From Actinocatenispora sera (GTDB lineage Bacteria; Actinomycetota; Actinomycetes; Mycobacteriales; Micromonosporaceae), in the NCBI RefSeq assembly GCF_018324685.1, contig NZ_AP023354.1, positions 6,282,426 through 6,346,425 of the forward strand: a stretch of 64,000 nt of DNA, written 5' to 3'. Shown piece by piece: positions 1 to 8,043 of this stretch (positions are counted from its first letter, which is position 1; every line of letters starts with the position of its first letter). The position numbers were made by a program, and so were the translations under genes. Under the pieces are notes generated by a model, which was not told the DNA's origin, did no database searches, and worked only from the letters and a program-made list of their open reading frames with translations.

Positions 1-429
1 CTCCTGCTCGATGTGTTGCGGGCACACGTCGAGCAGTCGGTACTGCCGCCGGGATGGTTGAAGCTGCTGACCGACGAACGCCTGCGCCCGGCGCTGACCG
101 CCATGCACGCCCACCCGGGCCGCACCTGGGGACTGGTGGAGTTGGCCGGCGCCGCGGCCATGTCGCGGACCTCGTTCGCCGAGCGATTCCGCGCCGTGGC
201 CGGCGTTCCGCCGCTGACCTACCTGAACCGGTGGCGGATGCTGTTGGCGCAGCGGGCGCTGCGGGGCGGTGACGTCCGCGTCGGCGAGCTGGCCGACCGG
301 CTCGGCTACGGGTCGGAGAGCGCGTTCAGCACCGCGTTCAAGCGCGCGGTCGGTGAATCGCCGCTGCGGTACCGGCACCGGGTACGCTCCGGTGCCGCCC
401 CGGACGGCCGTCTGCGCAGCGGCGGGTGA
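1..429 (+). CDS. AraC-family transcriptional regulator, C-terminal part (5' end outside window)
   Basis: The reading frame is open from base 1, so the gene begins left of the window. About 140 residues remain. They contain both helix-turn-helix motifs of an AraC DNA-binding domain: the first around the stretch with AAAMSRTSFAERF, the second around GYGSESAFSTAFKR, ending in the usual PLRYRHR. The short segment before it (LLLDVLRAHVEQ) resembles the end of the cupin-type AraC_binding_2 sensor domain. A GTG at 13 is possible as a start but would give a protein without its sensor. The target is unknown; the adjacent kinase-like gene is on the same strand 83 bp downstream. Confidence 0.85.
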   Translation, partial: LLLDVLRAHVEQSVLPPGWLKLLTDERLRPALTAMHAHPGRTWGLVELAGAAAMSRTSFAERFRAVAGVPPLTYLNRWRMLLAQRALRGGDVRVGELADRLGYGSESAFSTAFKRAVGESPLRYRHRVRSGAAPDGRLRSGG

Positions 430-512
430 CCCGGCCGCGCAGGGCCTCGCGCCGTACGACCGTTCGGACAAAAGCGTTCGCGCCTGCGCGCGTCGGATGA
501 TGGGGTGGCCCG

Positions 513-1463
513 GTGAGCGACCACGGCGAGCCAGCGGCCATTCCCCCGGCGACCCTCGCCTGGGTGCGCCGGCACCTCGACGCCGGCGAGCGGATCGTCG
601 GCACCGAGTCGCTGCCCGGCGGCATCACCGCCGACCTGCGGAGGCTGACGGTCGCCGGGCGAGACGGCCGCACCCGTGCCCTGGTCCTGCGAAGCTTCGT
701 CGATGCGTACTTCGTGGCGCGCGCCGAGGATTCGCTGACCCGGGAGGCCGCCGCCCTGTCGCTGCTCGCCACGACCACCGTGCCGGCGCCCGAGCTGGTC
801 GCGCTCGACCCGACCGCCGCTTCGTGCGCGTACCCGTCGCTGCTGATGACGCACCTGCCGGGCCGGACGGTCCTCAACGACGACGGCGTGCCGGCACGGC
901 TTCGGTTGCTGGCCGGCCAGCTCGTGGCGATCCACGCGATTCGGCCCGCCGAGCCGCCCCGGGAGTACGAGGCGTTGACGACCGCCGAGACAGTCGTGAT
1001 TCCCGAGGGCGCGGACGCGGCAGTGTGGTCCGCGGCGATCGACGTGATCCGCCGGCCGGCTCCGCGGGGTGCGGGGCGATTCCTGCACCGTGACTTCCAA
1101 CCCGGCAACGTGTTGTTCGACGGGCCGGCCGGCACCCGCATCGCGGGCGTGCTCGACTGGGCCGGCGCGGCCTGGGGCCCGCCGGACCTCGACGTGGCGC
1201 ACTGCGCCGCTGTGCTCGCGCTGCTGCACGGTCCGGCCTGGGGCCTGCGGTTCCCGGAGGAGTACGAGCGGGCCGGCGGGCGGCTGGCCGCGGACGCGAA
1301 CGACCGGCGGTACTGGCTGGTGCGGGACGCGCTGGCGCTCTCGGAGGAGGTGGCGCAGGTGGCGCGGCCGTGGCGGGACGCAGGCAGGACGGAGCTGACG
1401 GCGCGAACCGTGGCGGCCCGCCTGGACGCCTACCTCACGGCCCTGATGGGCGCACCGAGCTGA
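513..1463 (+). CDS. Aminoglycoside phosphotransferase (APH)-family kinase
   Basis: This 316-residue protein has the APH/choline-kinase fold signatures. The catalytic loop reads FLHRDFQPGNVLFDG (Brenner-type HxD...N) near residue 190 and is followed by VLDWAGAAWGPPDLDVAH, which supplies the metal-binding Asp. Family members phosphorylate hydroxyls of small molecules such as aminoglycosides, macrolides, homoserine or choline; nothing here identifies the substrate, so it should not be read as a resistance gene. The GTG start at 513 lies just after a purine-rich stretch. It stands alone, with the AraC gene upstream. Confidence 0.85.
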   Translation: MSDHGEPAAIPPATLAWVRRHLDAGERIVGTESLPGGITADLRRLTVAGRDGRTRALVLRSFVDAYFVARAEDSLTREAAALSLLATTTVPAPELVALDPTAASCAYPSLLMTHLPGRTVLNDDGVPARLRLLAGQLVAIHAIRPAEPPREYEALTTAETVVIPEGADAAVWSAAIDVIRRPAPRGAGRFLHRDFQPGNVLFDGPAGTRIAGVLDWAGAAWGPPDLDVAHCAAVLALLHGPAWGLRFPEEYERAGGRLAADANDRRYWLVRDALALSEEVAQVARPWRDAGRTELTARTVAARLDAYLTALMGAPS

Positions 1464-1553
1464 GCCGGGTGGGCCCCGTTCCGGTCACGCGCCGGGCGGC
1501 CCGACCTTGGGCCGGGCTGCCGTTGTTGTCGGGATCGCCGCCGCAATGGGAGC

Positions 1554-2036
1554 ATGGCGCCATACGCGACGCCCGTACGGGAGGCCTTCGTGAGGTTGGT
1601 CGGACGCTATCCACGCGTTCAGCTGCAGCACGTGCGGGGAGCCCGCCTTCAGATCACCGGTCGCCTGGAGTTCTTTTCGCTCACCCGGATCCGCGTACCG
1701 CGCGCGGATCGCCACACCGTCACGGCGACGATGCGCTGCGAGACCTGCGGAGACGAGGTCGAACTACGGATTTTCGGTCTGCGGGGTGCGCGCCGGGCCC
1801 GCCTGGCCTGGCTGTCCGGTGCTCTTGCGGCCGTGCTGGTGACGCTCGTGCTGTTCTTCACCGTGCTCACCTGGACGGGTTCGCAGGATGGCGCCCCCTT
1901 CGCGCTGGCCCTGTTCGGTGGCTGCCTCGCCGCCGGCTGCGTCATCGGCGGGTTCGTCGGCTTCCACAACGAGGACGGGGTGCGGCTGGTCCGGCACCGG
2001 ACCCGCTTCTCCCGAAGCCATTCGCTGACCCGATGA
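1554..2036 (+). CDS. Hypothetical two-helix membrane protein with a CxxC motif
   Basis: The 160-residue product is not recognised. Residues 1-80 are soluble and basic and include one CETC pair that could bind metal or form a disulphide. Two hydrophobic segments follow, about residues 83-105 and 112-135, then a short basic tail, consistent with a small inner-membrane protein with both ends in the cytoplasm. The ATG at 1554 is the first usable start. No partner is evident from the neighbours. Codon use looks like that of the surrounding genes. Confidence 0.6.
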   Translation: MAPYATPVREAFVRLVGRYPRVQLQHVRGARLQITGRLEFFSLTRIRVPRADRHTVTATMRCETCGDEVELRIFGLRGARRARLAWLSGALAAVLVTLVLFFTVLTWTGSQDGAPFALALFGGCLAAGCVIGGFVGFHNEDGVRLVRHRTRFSRSHSLTR

Positions 2037-2122
2037 GGGCCTTGCCTCGTACCGAGGATCCCTGGCACCGAAGGCGCGGGCATCCGGGCGACGAAGAGCG
2101 CGATCGATCTCGGCGGCTGAGC

Positions 2123-2947
2123 TCACCCGCCGAGTGCACGGGTCAACAGGTCGGCACCCGCCGCGGCCGTGGCGGAGAATGTCGCCGCGTCGGTCGCCAG
2201 GGCATCCGGCAGACCCGCCAGACCGGCGTATGCGGCGTACATCGGGAACGGGCCGAGTGAGACCCGGGCGACACCGAGGTCGGCGAGCTCCGCGATCGAC
2301 GGCGCGCCTGGCATCCACATCACGCTCAGCGGCACGGTCGTCGCATCCAGGATGCGGCGCAGCTCCGCCGGTTCGGTCACGGCCGGCGCGAAGAGGACCG
2401 CGGCACCGGCCTCCTCGTAGGCGACCAGCCGCGCGATGATCTTGCCGAGATCGGCGTCCGGGTCTCGCATCCGGCCGTCGGCGCGCCCGGTCAGCACGAG
2501 CCGTCCGGCGCACGCCTGCGCGGCCGCGCGGATCCGGCGGCTCGCCTCGGCCACCGGGTACGGCGGCTCGTCGCGCGCACGGGGACAGTCCTCCAACGAG
2601 ATCCCCGCCAAGCCCGCCGCCACGCTGCGCGCGACCAGGTCATCGACGGCGACGCCCGCGGCGGCGTACCCGTCCTCGAAATCGGCGCTCACCGGCGCCG
2701 CAACGGCACCGGCGATCGCCGCGGCGCTCTCGTACATCCGCATCGGCTCCGCGGCACCGTCGGCGGCTCCGAGCGTTGCGGCCACGGCCGCGCTGGAGGT
2801 TCCGATGGCCTCGAAGCCGAGCGCCGTCAGGCAGGCCGCCGAGGCGACGTCCCAGGCGTTCGGCATGAGTACCGGCCGGCCAGGGACATGCTGCTGCAGG
2901 AAGGCCGCGGCGCGCGGTTCACCGGCGCCGGTGGGGACGATCTTCAC
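2123..2947 (-). CDS. Isocitrate lyase/PEP mutase-family protein
   Basis: The protein has the TIM-barrel sequence of the ICL/PEPM superfamily: N-terminal RPVLMPNAWDVASA, the metal-binding SADFEDGY loop, SLEDC and TGRADG. These enzymes make or break C-C or P-C bonds next to a carboxylate (for example methylisocitrate, oxaloacetate or phosphonopyruvate). This subgroup, common in actinomycetes, is usually uncharacterised. The GTG at 2947 was chosen because a GGAGAAG ribosome-binding site precedes it; a longer frame to 3010 lacks this. It converges with the small membrane-protein gene at 1554. Confidence 0.8.
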   Translation of the reverse strand: MKIVPTGAGEPRAAAFLQQHVPGRPVLMPNAWDVASAACLTALGFEAIGTSSAAVAATLGAADGAAEPMRMYESAAAIAGAVAAPVSADFEDGYAAAGVAVDDLVARSVAAGLAGISLEDCPRARDEPPYPVAEASRRIRAAAQACAGRLVLTGRADGRMRDPDADLGKIIARLVAYEEAGAAVLFAPAVTEPAELRRILDATTVPLSVMWMPGAPSIAELADLGVARVSLGPFPMYAAYAGLAGLPDALATDAATFSATAAAGADLLTRALGG

Positions 2948-3073
2948 GACTTCTCCAATGCGGGAGGGCGAGCTGGACACCCACCAGTCGACCGCATCCG
3001 TTGCTGCCACCGCTGGCGGGAATCGGCCGTTACCGTCCGGCGTCGGCGTCCCCGGCCCGGCGGCCGTACGTGG

Positions 3074-4330
3074 TCAGTCCGGCGTGCGGACGGTCGCCAG
3101 GCGGGAACGAACCCGGACCACAGGCGGGTCGGTCTCGTGCGGTTGGGGGATGGCCGAAACGGCGAAGTCGGCGATCACGCCTGGCCGGAAGACCAGGCAG
3201 TAGGTGGATCCGCCGAACTGGAAGTGCCCGAGCTCGTCACCCTTGGCGAGATGACTACCGGGGCCAAGATCCGGCCGGATCACGCACGAGGACACGTCGG
3301 ACATGCCGACCTGGACCACGGCCATCAGCCCGATCGCCGGGTTGTCGGCCTCGATGAGGATGATCGCGCGGGTCGCGACGTGCGCCAGATAGGACTGCGA
3401 GTTGGCCGGCTCGACGGCACCCTCGCCCAGCGAGTCGGCCTCCGAATAGTAGGTTCCGTCGACGCGGAACGCGCGCACGATCGTGCCCGACACCGGGCTG
3501 TGCCAGCGATGGTAGTCCGTGGCGCTCAGGAAGGCCTGGTACACGGTGCCACCGACGAACGCGTCCACCGCCTCGTCGCCGGCCAACATCTCCTGCAACG
3601 AGTAGGGCTGGCTCTTGATCCAGAACCGGTCCTGTCGCTGCACATCGACGCTGATGCCGTAGGGCGTCGATTCGCAGGCACTGACGATCACCGAGTCGTC
3701 GTCCGGCGCGGCCACCGGACGCGCGTCTTCCTTGAAGCGCCGGGTGAAGAAGTCGTTCCACGAACGGAAACCCCAGTGCTCGTCGGCAGGGTCGTACTGG
3801 AACTGCTCGATGCCGATCGTGCGGGCGGCGGCCTCCGACATCCAGCCCGACGGCGAGTCGTTGAGCACGTACAACGACCCTGGGCTGTCGAGGAATTCGC
3901 ACCACGCATTCAGGATCTTCTTGAGCTTCGCGTTGATGCGCCGATCCCGATACGCCGCGAACCCGGCCGGGGTGCCCATCGTCCAGTCGAGGACGGCGCC
4001 GAGCGGGGTCATCACCATCGACTCGCCGTACTCCGGCGCGGTACTCAGAATGTCGTCGATCAACCGCAACAGCTGCGACACGCTGCGCAGGTGCCGCTTG
4101 CTGTACTGCCGGTTCTGCGGGATCTGGGAGATCATCTGATTGAGGTACATCCGGACGATCGGGTCTGCGTCGATCAGGTCCCGGAATTCCGCGACCACCG
4201 GATGTAACGGCTGGTCGGCCCGGGCATCGAGGCCGTCGCAGCGTCCAGCCAACCATTCCTCGAGCTCGCTCTGCTCCGGTAGCCAGCCCGCATGCCGCCG
4301 GGTGTCGACCGGGTCAGAAGAGATGCCCAT
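3074..4330 (-). CDS. Phosphatidylserine decarboxylase-family protein with N-terminal PSDC domain (PsiD-like)
   Basis: The 418-residue protein has two parts. Residues about 40-180 match the PSDC domain (LHPVVAEFRDLIDADP, MYLNQMISQIP), found in the fungal L-tryptophan decarboxylase PsiD and relatives but not in ordinary membrane-bound PSDs. Residues about 185-400 are the PSD catalytic domain with FNDFF-like WNDFFTRRF, DYHRWHSPVSG and a C-terminal GGST where classical enzymes have LGST/GSS, the self-cleavage site that makes the pyruvoyl group. No membrane anchor is visible, so a soluble amino-acid decarboxylase is more likely than a phospholipid enzyme; the substrate is inferred, not shown. ATG at 4330. 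Confidence 0.8.
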   Translation of the reverse strand: MGISSDPVDTRRHAGWLPEQSELEEWLAGRCDGLDARADQPLHPVVAEFRDLIDADPIVRMYLNQMISQIPQNRQYSKRHLRSVSQLLRLIDDILSTAPEYGESMVMTPLGAVLDWTMGTPAGFAAYRDRRINAKLKKILNAWCEFLDSPGSLYVLNDSPSGWMSEAAARTIGIEQFQYDPADEHWGFRSWNDFFTRRFKEDARPVAAPDDDSVIVSACESTPYGISVDVQRQDRFWIKSQPYSLQEMLAGDEAVDAFVGGTVYQAFLSATDYHRWHSPVSGTIVRAFRVDGTYYSEADSLGEGAVEPANSQSYLAHVATRAIILIEADNPAIGLMAVVQVGMSDVSSCVIRPDLGPGSHLAKGDELGHFQFGGSTYCLVFRPGVIADFAVSAIPQPHETDPPVVRVRSRLATVRTPD

Positions 4331-4441
4331 TCGGCCACCCTAGCGTGGTGCACCGGCCTGAACAGCGGTTCGGCAGTCCCCGGCTGCGCCGGGTGTCGAC
4401 CCGGTGTTGCGCGGGTGTGGCAATCCGGGATGCGGTGACAG

Positions 4442-5062
4442 TCAGCGGGATCGACCCCGCAGTGCGCTGATGCCGTCGAGGACGAGGTCCAGTCCCACGT
4501 CGAACTGCTCATCCCAGCCGCGCCCCGCCTGGTACGGGGACAGCCCGGCAGTGAGGGGGAAGCCATCCCGGCGGGTCGGGGTCCAGTCGCTGTCGCGGTA
4601 CCCGGAGTGCTCGGCCTGGTACTCGACGACGAGGTAGCCGACCAGGTAGCTGCCCCAGGTGCGGTGAGCGTCGAGCAGGGCGCCCCCGGACAGCCCGGCG
4701 GCGGTGAGCGCCGCGTACTGCGCCTCGCGGAAAGCAGCCGTCTCCGGCGTGTCCACCGGCCGGGTCATGGTCACCATCAACAGCGCCGGGTGCGCTCGGA
4801 CGGTGTTGCGAAAGGCGTGGCTGAGTGCGCGCACATCGGCCCGCCAGTCGCCGGTCGGCTCGGGAGCGGTCTGCCGCAGGACCTCGGTGACCACCTCGTC
4901 CAGCAGCGCGTCCTTGTTGGCGAAGTGGTGGTAGACCGCCATGCCTTCGACGCCCAGTTCGGCACCGAGCCGCCGCATGCTGAGCGCGCCCAGACCCTCC
5001 CGGTCGACCAGCGTCAGGGCGGCCCGCGCGATCACGCTTCGGTTCAGTTCACCGGCCGGCAC
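4442..5062 (-). CDS. TetR/AcrR-family transcriptional regulator
   Basis: A 206-residue repressor with a classical TetR N-terminal helix-turn-helix (RSVIARAALTLVDREG ... LSMRRLGAELGVEGMAVYHHF) and a C-terminal ligand domain of the TetR_C_1 type. The GTG at 5062 was chosen because it follows the operator region and starts the protein right before the first HTH helix; upstream in-frame starts would place the operators inside the coding sequence. It is transcribed divergently from the methyltransferase gene at 5109, with two palindromes between the starts, so autoregulation plus control of the methyltransferase is the simple reading. Confidence 0.85.
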   Translation of the reverse strand: MPAGELNRSVIARAALTLVDREGLGALSMRRLGAELGVEGMAVYHHFANKDALLDEVVTEVLRQTAPEPTGDWRADVRALSHAFRNTVRAHPALLMVTMTRPVDTPETAAFREAQYAALTAAGLSGGALLDAHRTWGSYLVGYLVVEYQAEHSGYRDSDWTPTRRDGFPLTAGLSPYQAGRGWDEQFDVGLDLVLDGISALRGRSR

Positions 5063-5070
5063 GGCCCGTA

Positions 5071-5106
5071 CTTTACAGCATAAAGCTGCTCCTTTACGAT
5101 GTAAAG
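5071..5106. promoter_or_regulatory. Two palindromic operator candidates between tetR and methyltransferase
   Basis: Bases 5092-5106 form a perfect palindrome, CTTTACGATGTAAAG. Bases 5071-5085 form a near-perfect copy, CTTTACAGCATAAAG. The centres are 21 bp apart, two turns of the helix, so two dimers would sit on one face. The pair fills the whole 46-bp gap between the divergent starts, as expected for the site of the adjacent TetR repressor. Confidence 0.75.
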
Positions 5107-5108
5107 CC

Positions 5109-5948
5109 ATGGCGCAACGGGAGAGGTACGGTGTGGACGCGCCGGGGGTGGTGGCCGCGATGCTCGCCCTCGGTGCGGTGCTCGCGGCAGCCGCGTGGCC
5201 GGTCGCCGCCGGGCTGAGTTCGCTGGCCGGCACCACCGTCGGCGTACTCGCCGCGGTCGTGCTGGGCTGCTACGCCCTGTCGTTCTGGGTGGCCACCGGC
5301 TGGATGGTGATCGGAAGCTTCTGGGGCAAGCGTCGGGCGTGGAACCGGCTACTGGACGCTGCCGGCCTGTGCGGTGGCGAGCGCGTGCTGGAGGTCGGGC
5401 CGGGCCGAGGTCAGGTACTGACCGTTGCTGCACGCCGGCTGACCACCGGCCGCGCGGTGGGCGTGGACGTCTGGCGGGCCAAGGACCAGGCCGGCAACGG
5501 ACCGCAGGCGCTGGTCGACAACCTGACGGCGGCCGGCGTCGCGGGTCGGGTCGACGTCGTCACCGGCGACATGCGCCGGCTGCCGTTCCCGTCCGGCTCG
5601 TTCGACCTGGCGCTGGCCTGCCTGGCGGTGCACAACCTCCCCGCGGCCGACCAGGCCGTCGCGCTCACCGAGATCCTGCGCGTACTGGCACCCGGCGGCC
5701 GCCTCATCCTGCTCGACTTCCGGCGCACCGACCACTTCGCCGCCGTACTGCGTGAGTCCGGCGCCCGCGACGTCGTTCGCGGCCGCCGCCGGTGGTTCAA
5801 CTACCCGCCGGTTCGGGTGGTCACCGCGGCGAAGGGGCCCGATGGGACATCCGCCGAGAACCTGGACGGGCGGTCCCGACCCGCTGCCTCGTCGCCCGGC
5901 ATCGACGCACGTCACGCCGGTGACCGGGGCAGGTCACTCGTCGAGTAG
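5109..5948 (+). CDS. Membrane-anchored class I SAM-dependent methyltransferase
   Basis: The 279-residue protein begins with two hydrophobic segments (about residues 12-35 and 38-62) and then a class I methyltransferase domain: motif I VLEVGPGRGQVL, motif II around GVDVWRAKDQAGN, motif IV FDLALACLAVHNL and the LAPGGRLILLDF strand. It should methylate a membrane-associated or lipophilic small molecule. The substrate is unknown. ATG at 5109 lies three bases after the operator palindrome, so the mRNA leader is very short or absent. Its 3' end overlaps the convergent hydrolase gene by 15 bp. Confidence 0.8.
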   Translation: MAQRERYGVDAPGVVAAMLALGAVLAAAAWPVAAGLSSLAGTTVGVLAAVVLGCYALSFWVATGWMVIGSFWGKRRAWNRLLDAAGLCGGERVLEVGPGRGQVLTVAARRLTTGRAVGVDVWRAKDQAGNGPQALVDNLTAAGVAGRVDVVTGDMRRLPFPSGSFDLALACLAVHNLPAADQAVALTEILRVLAPGGRLILLDFRRTDHFAAVLRESGARDVVRGRRRWFNYPPVRVVTAAKGPDGTSAENLDGRSRPAASSPGIDARHAGDRGRSLVE

Positions 5949-6605
5949 CAGTGCGGCGACCGTCTCCGGGGCCTCGTGCATGGCATCGTGCCCGGTCGAA
6001 ATTTCGTGCACCCGCCACCCGGGATCGACGAGGAGCCGGGAGCGGACACCGGCGAACGGGGTCCGGTCCCACCCCGAGCAGTAGACGAACTCGCGGCGGG
6101 GCACCCGATCGACGGCGCCGGTGAGCCGGACCGCCTGCAGGAACGAGGCGAGCGGCTGCGGGCGGCGGCGGGGGTCGTTGCTGCCACCGGCCGGTGGTTG
6201 CACGGCGTAACCGGTCGCCGCGGCGCCGGAAACGCACAACTGGCGGAAGTGGTCGTTCATCGACGACCACCACGACTCCCCGTCGCGCGGCACGCAGGCG
6301 TCCAGGTGTACCAGCCGGGTGATCCGGCCGGCGGCGCGATCGGCGGCGGCGGCGATCGCCATCCCGCCGTAGCTGTGGCCGACCAGCGTCACGCCGGTGA
6401 GGTGCGCGCGATCGAGCAGCCGCAGCACGTCCCCGGCGTGCGTGTCGAGGTTGGCGGTCGCGACCGTCGCCTCGTCGTCGTCCGGCCGCAGGCCGGTCAG
6501 GGTCAGCGCGTGCACGGCGTGCCCGGCACGCTCCAGCAGTGGAACCACCGCCTCATACGCCCAGGAGCCCTTCCAACCACCCGGCACGAGAACGAACGTC
6601 GCCAT
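5934..6605 (-). CDS. Alpha/beta hydrolase
   Basis: This 223-residue alpha/beta-hydrolase has the nucleophile elbow GHSYGGMA (Ser about residue 80), an N-terminal VLVPGGWKGSW oxyanion-hole strand, and a C-terminal STGHDAMHEAPE that supplies the catalytic His. It resembles the salicylate-esterase/hydroxynitrile-lyase-like group often annotated simply as alpha/beta fold hydrolase. ATG 6605 is preceded by GGGAGA. It is divergent from the AraC gene at 6763, which probably controls it. Confidence 0.85.
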   Translation of the reverse strand: MATFVLVPGGWKGSWAYEAVVPLLERAGHAVHALTLTGLRPDDDEATVATANLDTHAGDVLRLLDRAHLTGVTLVGHSYGGMAIAAAADRAAGRITRLVHLDACVPRDGESWWSSMNDHFRQLCVSGAAATGYAVQPPAGGSNDPRRRPQPLASFLQAVRLTGAVDRVPRREFVYCSGWDRTPFAGVRSRLLVDPGWRVHEISTGHDAMHEAPETVAALLLDE

Positions 6606-6762
6606 TGCTCTTTTCTCCCTGTCTCGCACGCCTCGCGGATCGAGGTGGGTGCCGTTGGACGTGGTGTCGTTCGGCCGGGCGTTCCGCTCGGCGCCGACCA
6701 CTCGGTACGCGGCCAGTGTCACCGGAAGGTGCCGTGGCTCGGTACTGTTACGATGCCAATCG

Positions 6763-7566
6763 ATGCCTGTTGCCCGCCAACCGCGCCGCACGGCGGTCGT
6801 GACGTCCCATATCTGGCCGTCCGGCGGGCGCCACCTGTGGCCATCCGGCGAAACGAGCCCGGTGCAGTCGCACCCGCGTGGCCATCTGGTGTACGCGGCC
6901 AGCGGCGTCCTGGCGGTGCACGGCGAGCGCGGCACGTCGATCGTTCCCGCCAACCGGGGCGCCTGGACCCCCGCCGGGTTCACGCACTACCACCGCGCCC
7001 ATGGCGACACCGACATGCGGATCGTGTTTCTCGCGCCCGCCCTCGCCCGGCTCATGCCGGACCACCCCGCCGTGTTCCAGACCTCCAGCCTCGCCCGGGA
7101 GGTCCTGCTCGAGCTGACCGGGCCGCGCAACTACGACGGGTCGGCACCCGACCGCGGTCGCGCCGCGCGCGCCCGCCTGCTGCGGGTCCTGGTCGACGAA
7201 CTCCGCGACGCGCACGAGCAGCCGCTGCACCTGCCGACGCCACGGGACGACCGGCTGCGGGCGGTTGCCCGGATGCTGTCCGAGACGCCGGCGGACAACG
7301 CGACACTGGCCGAGCTCGGCCGGAGGATCGGTGCGAGCAGCCGGACCCTCAGCAGGCTGCTCCGCAACGAGCTCGGCATGACGTTCTACGAGTGGCGCAC
7401 GCAGGTGCGCATCTACCACGCGCTGGTGCTGCTCGCCGAGGGCCACGACACCATCCACACCGCGCATGCCTGCGGTTGGGCCAATCCGAGCGGTTTCATC
7501 GCCGCGTTCACCACCGTCATCGGGACCACACCGGGCCGGTACCGAAGCGGTCGTCAGGGGCTCTGA
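6763..7566 (+). CDS. AraC-family transcriptional regulator with N-terminal cupin
   Basis: A 267-residue regulator. Residues 15-100 look like an AraC cupin sensor (SHPRGHLVYAASGVLAVHG, then RGAWTPAGFTHYHR), and residues 165-262 are the two-HTH AraC domain (LGRRIGASSRTLSRLLRNE; HACGWANPSGFIAAFTTVIG). This arrangement is typical of NimR/YdeC-like transporter and enzyme regulators. ATG 6763 was chosen because it begins the cupin; the open frame upstream has no homology. It faces the alpha/beta hydrolase gene across 157 bp and is its likely regulator. Confidence 0.85.
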   Translation: MPVARQPRRTAVVTSHIWPSGGRHLWPSGETSPVQSHPRGHLVYAASGVLAVHGERGTSIVPANRGAWTPAGFTHYHRAHGDTDMRIVFLAPALARLMPDHPAVFQTSSLAREVLLELTGPRNYDGSAPDRGRAARARLLRVLVDELRDAHEQPLHLPTPRDDRLRAVARMLSETPADNATLAELGRRIGASSRTLSRLLRNELGMTFYEWRTQVRIYHALVLLAEGHDTIHTAHACGWANPSGFIAAFTTVIGTTPGRYRSGRQGL

Positions 7567-7617
7567 GCGTCGGGCCGCACACCGCCGTCAAGTCCACTGT
7601 GGACAGCCGAGGGCATC

Positions 7618-7989
7618 TCACTCCGAGGTATCCGCGACGCCGGCCCGTTCGCGTGCGGCGAGGATGTCCGGGACGTGCGCCTCGGCCCACTGGCGCACGG
7701 CACGCAGCGGAACCAGCAGCGAGCGGCCGAGCTCGGTCAGGGCGTACTCGACGTGCGGCGGGTTGCCGCCGAGGTCGGTACGGGAGAGCAGGCCGTCGGC
7801 CTCCATCGCGCGCAGCGTCTCGGTGAGGGCCTTGGGCGTGATGCCGCGGATGTGCGCCTTGAGTTCGGTGAACCGCATCGGCCCGTCCTCCAGCGCGTTA
7901 ACCGCGAACACCGTCCACCGTGCCCCGATGCGGTGCAGCACGGTGCGGCTCGGGCAGGTCGCCGCCATGATGTTGTACGCCTTGCCCAT
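7618..7989 (-). CDS. HxlR-family winged-helix regulator
   Basis: The 123-residue protein has the HxlR winged-helix hallmarks: CPSRTVLHRIGARWTVFAVNAL, RFTELKAHIRGITPKALTETLRAME and EYALTELGRSL. A single Cys at residue 11, as in redox- or aldehyde-sensing relatives, could be the sensor. ATG 7989 is preceded by a good GGGAGGG ribosome-binding site. It is divergent from the SDR gene at 8044, and HxlR proteins usually regulate such a neighbour. Confidence 0.88.
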   Translation of the reverse strand: MGKAYNIMAATCPSRTVLHRIGARWTVFAVNALEDGPMRFTELKAHIRGITPKALTETLRAMEADGLLSRTDLGGNPPHVEYALTELGRSLLVPLRAVRQWAEAHVPDILAARERAGVADTSE

Positions 7990-7999
7990 GGGCCCTCCC

Positions 8000-8034
8000 G
8001 GTAGCGTTGAAGATACCGGTAGCGAATGTATACC
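8000..8034. promoter_or_regulatory. Two repeated GGTA-N-TACC operator candidates between hxlR-type gene and SDR
   Basis: Two inverted repeats lie in tandem: 8000-8017 (GGTAGCG...GATACC) and 8018-8034 (GGTAGCG...TATACC). Each has GGTA/TACC arms and the two start 18 bp apart with the same GGTAGCG beginning, so they are also direct repeats. They fill the 54-bp gap between the divergent genes. HxlR proteins bind tandem sites of this sort, so autoregulation and control of the SDR gene is inferred. Confidence 0.6.
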
Positions 8035-8043
8035 GTCACGCCC

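Noticed and set aside
513-1463. Aminoglycoside resistance gene
   Set aside because: Only the general APH fold is visible; no residue pattern points to a known resistance enzyme.
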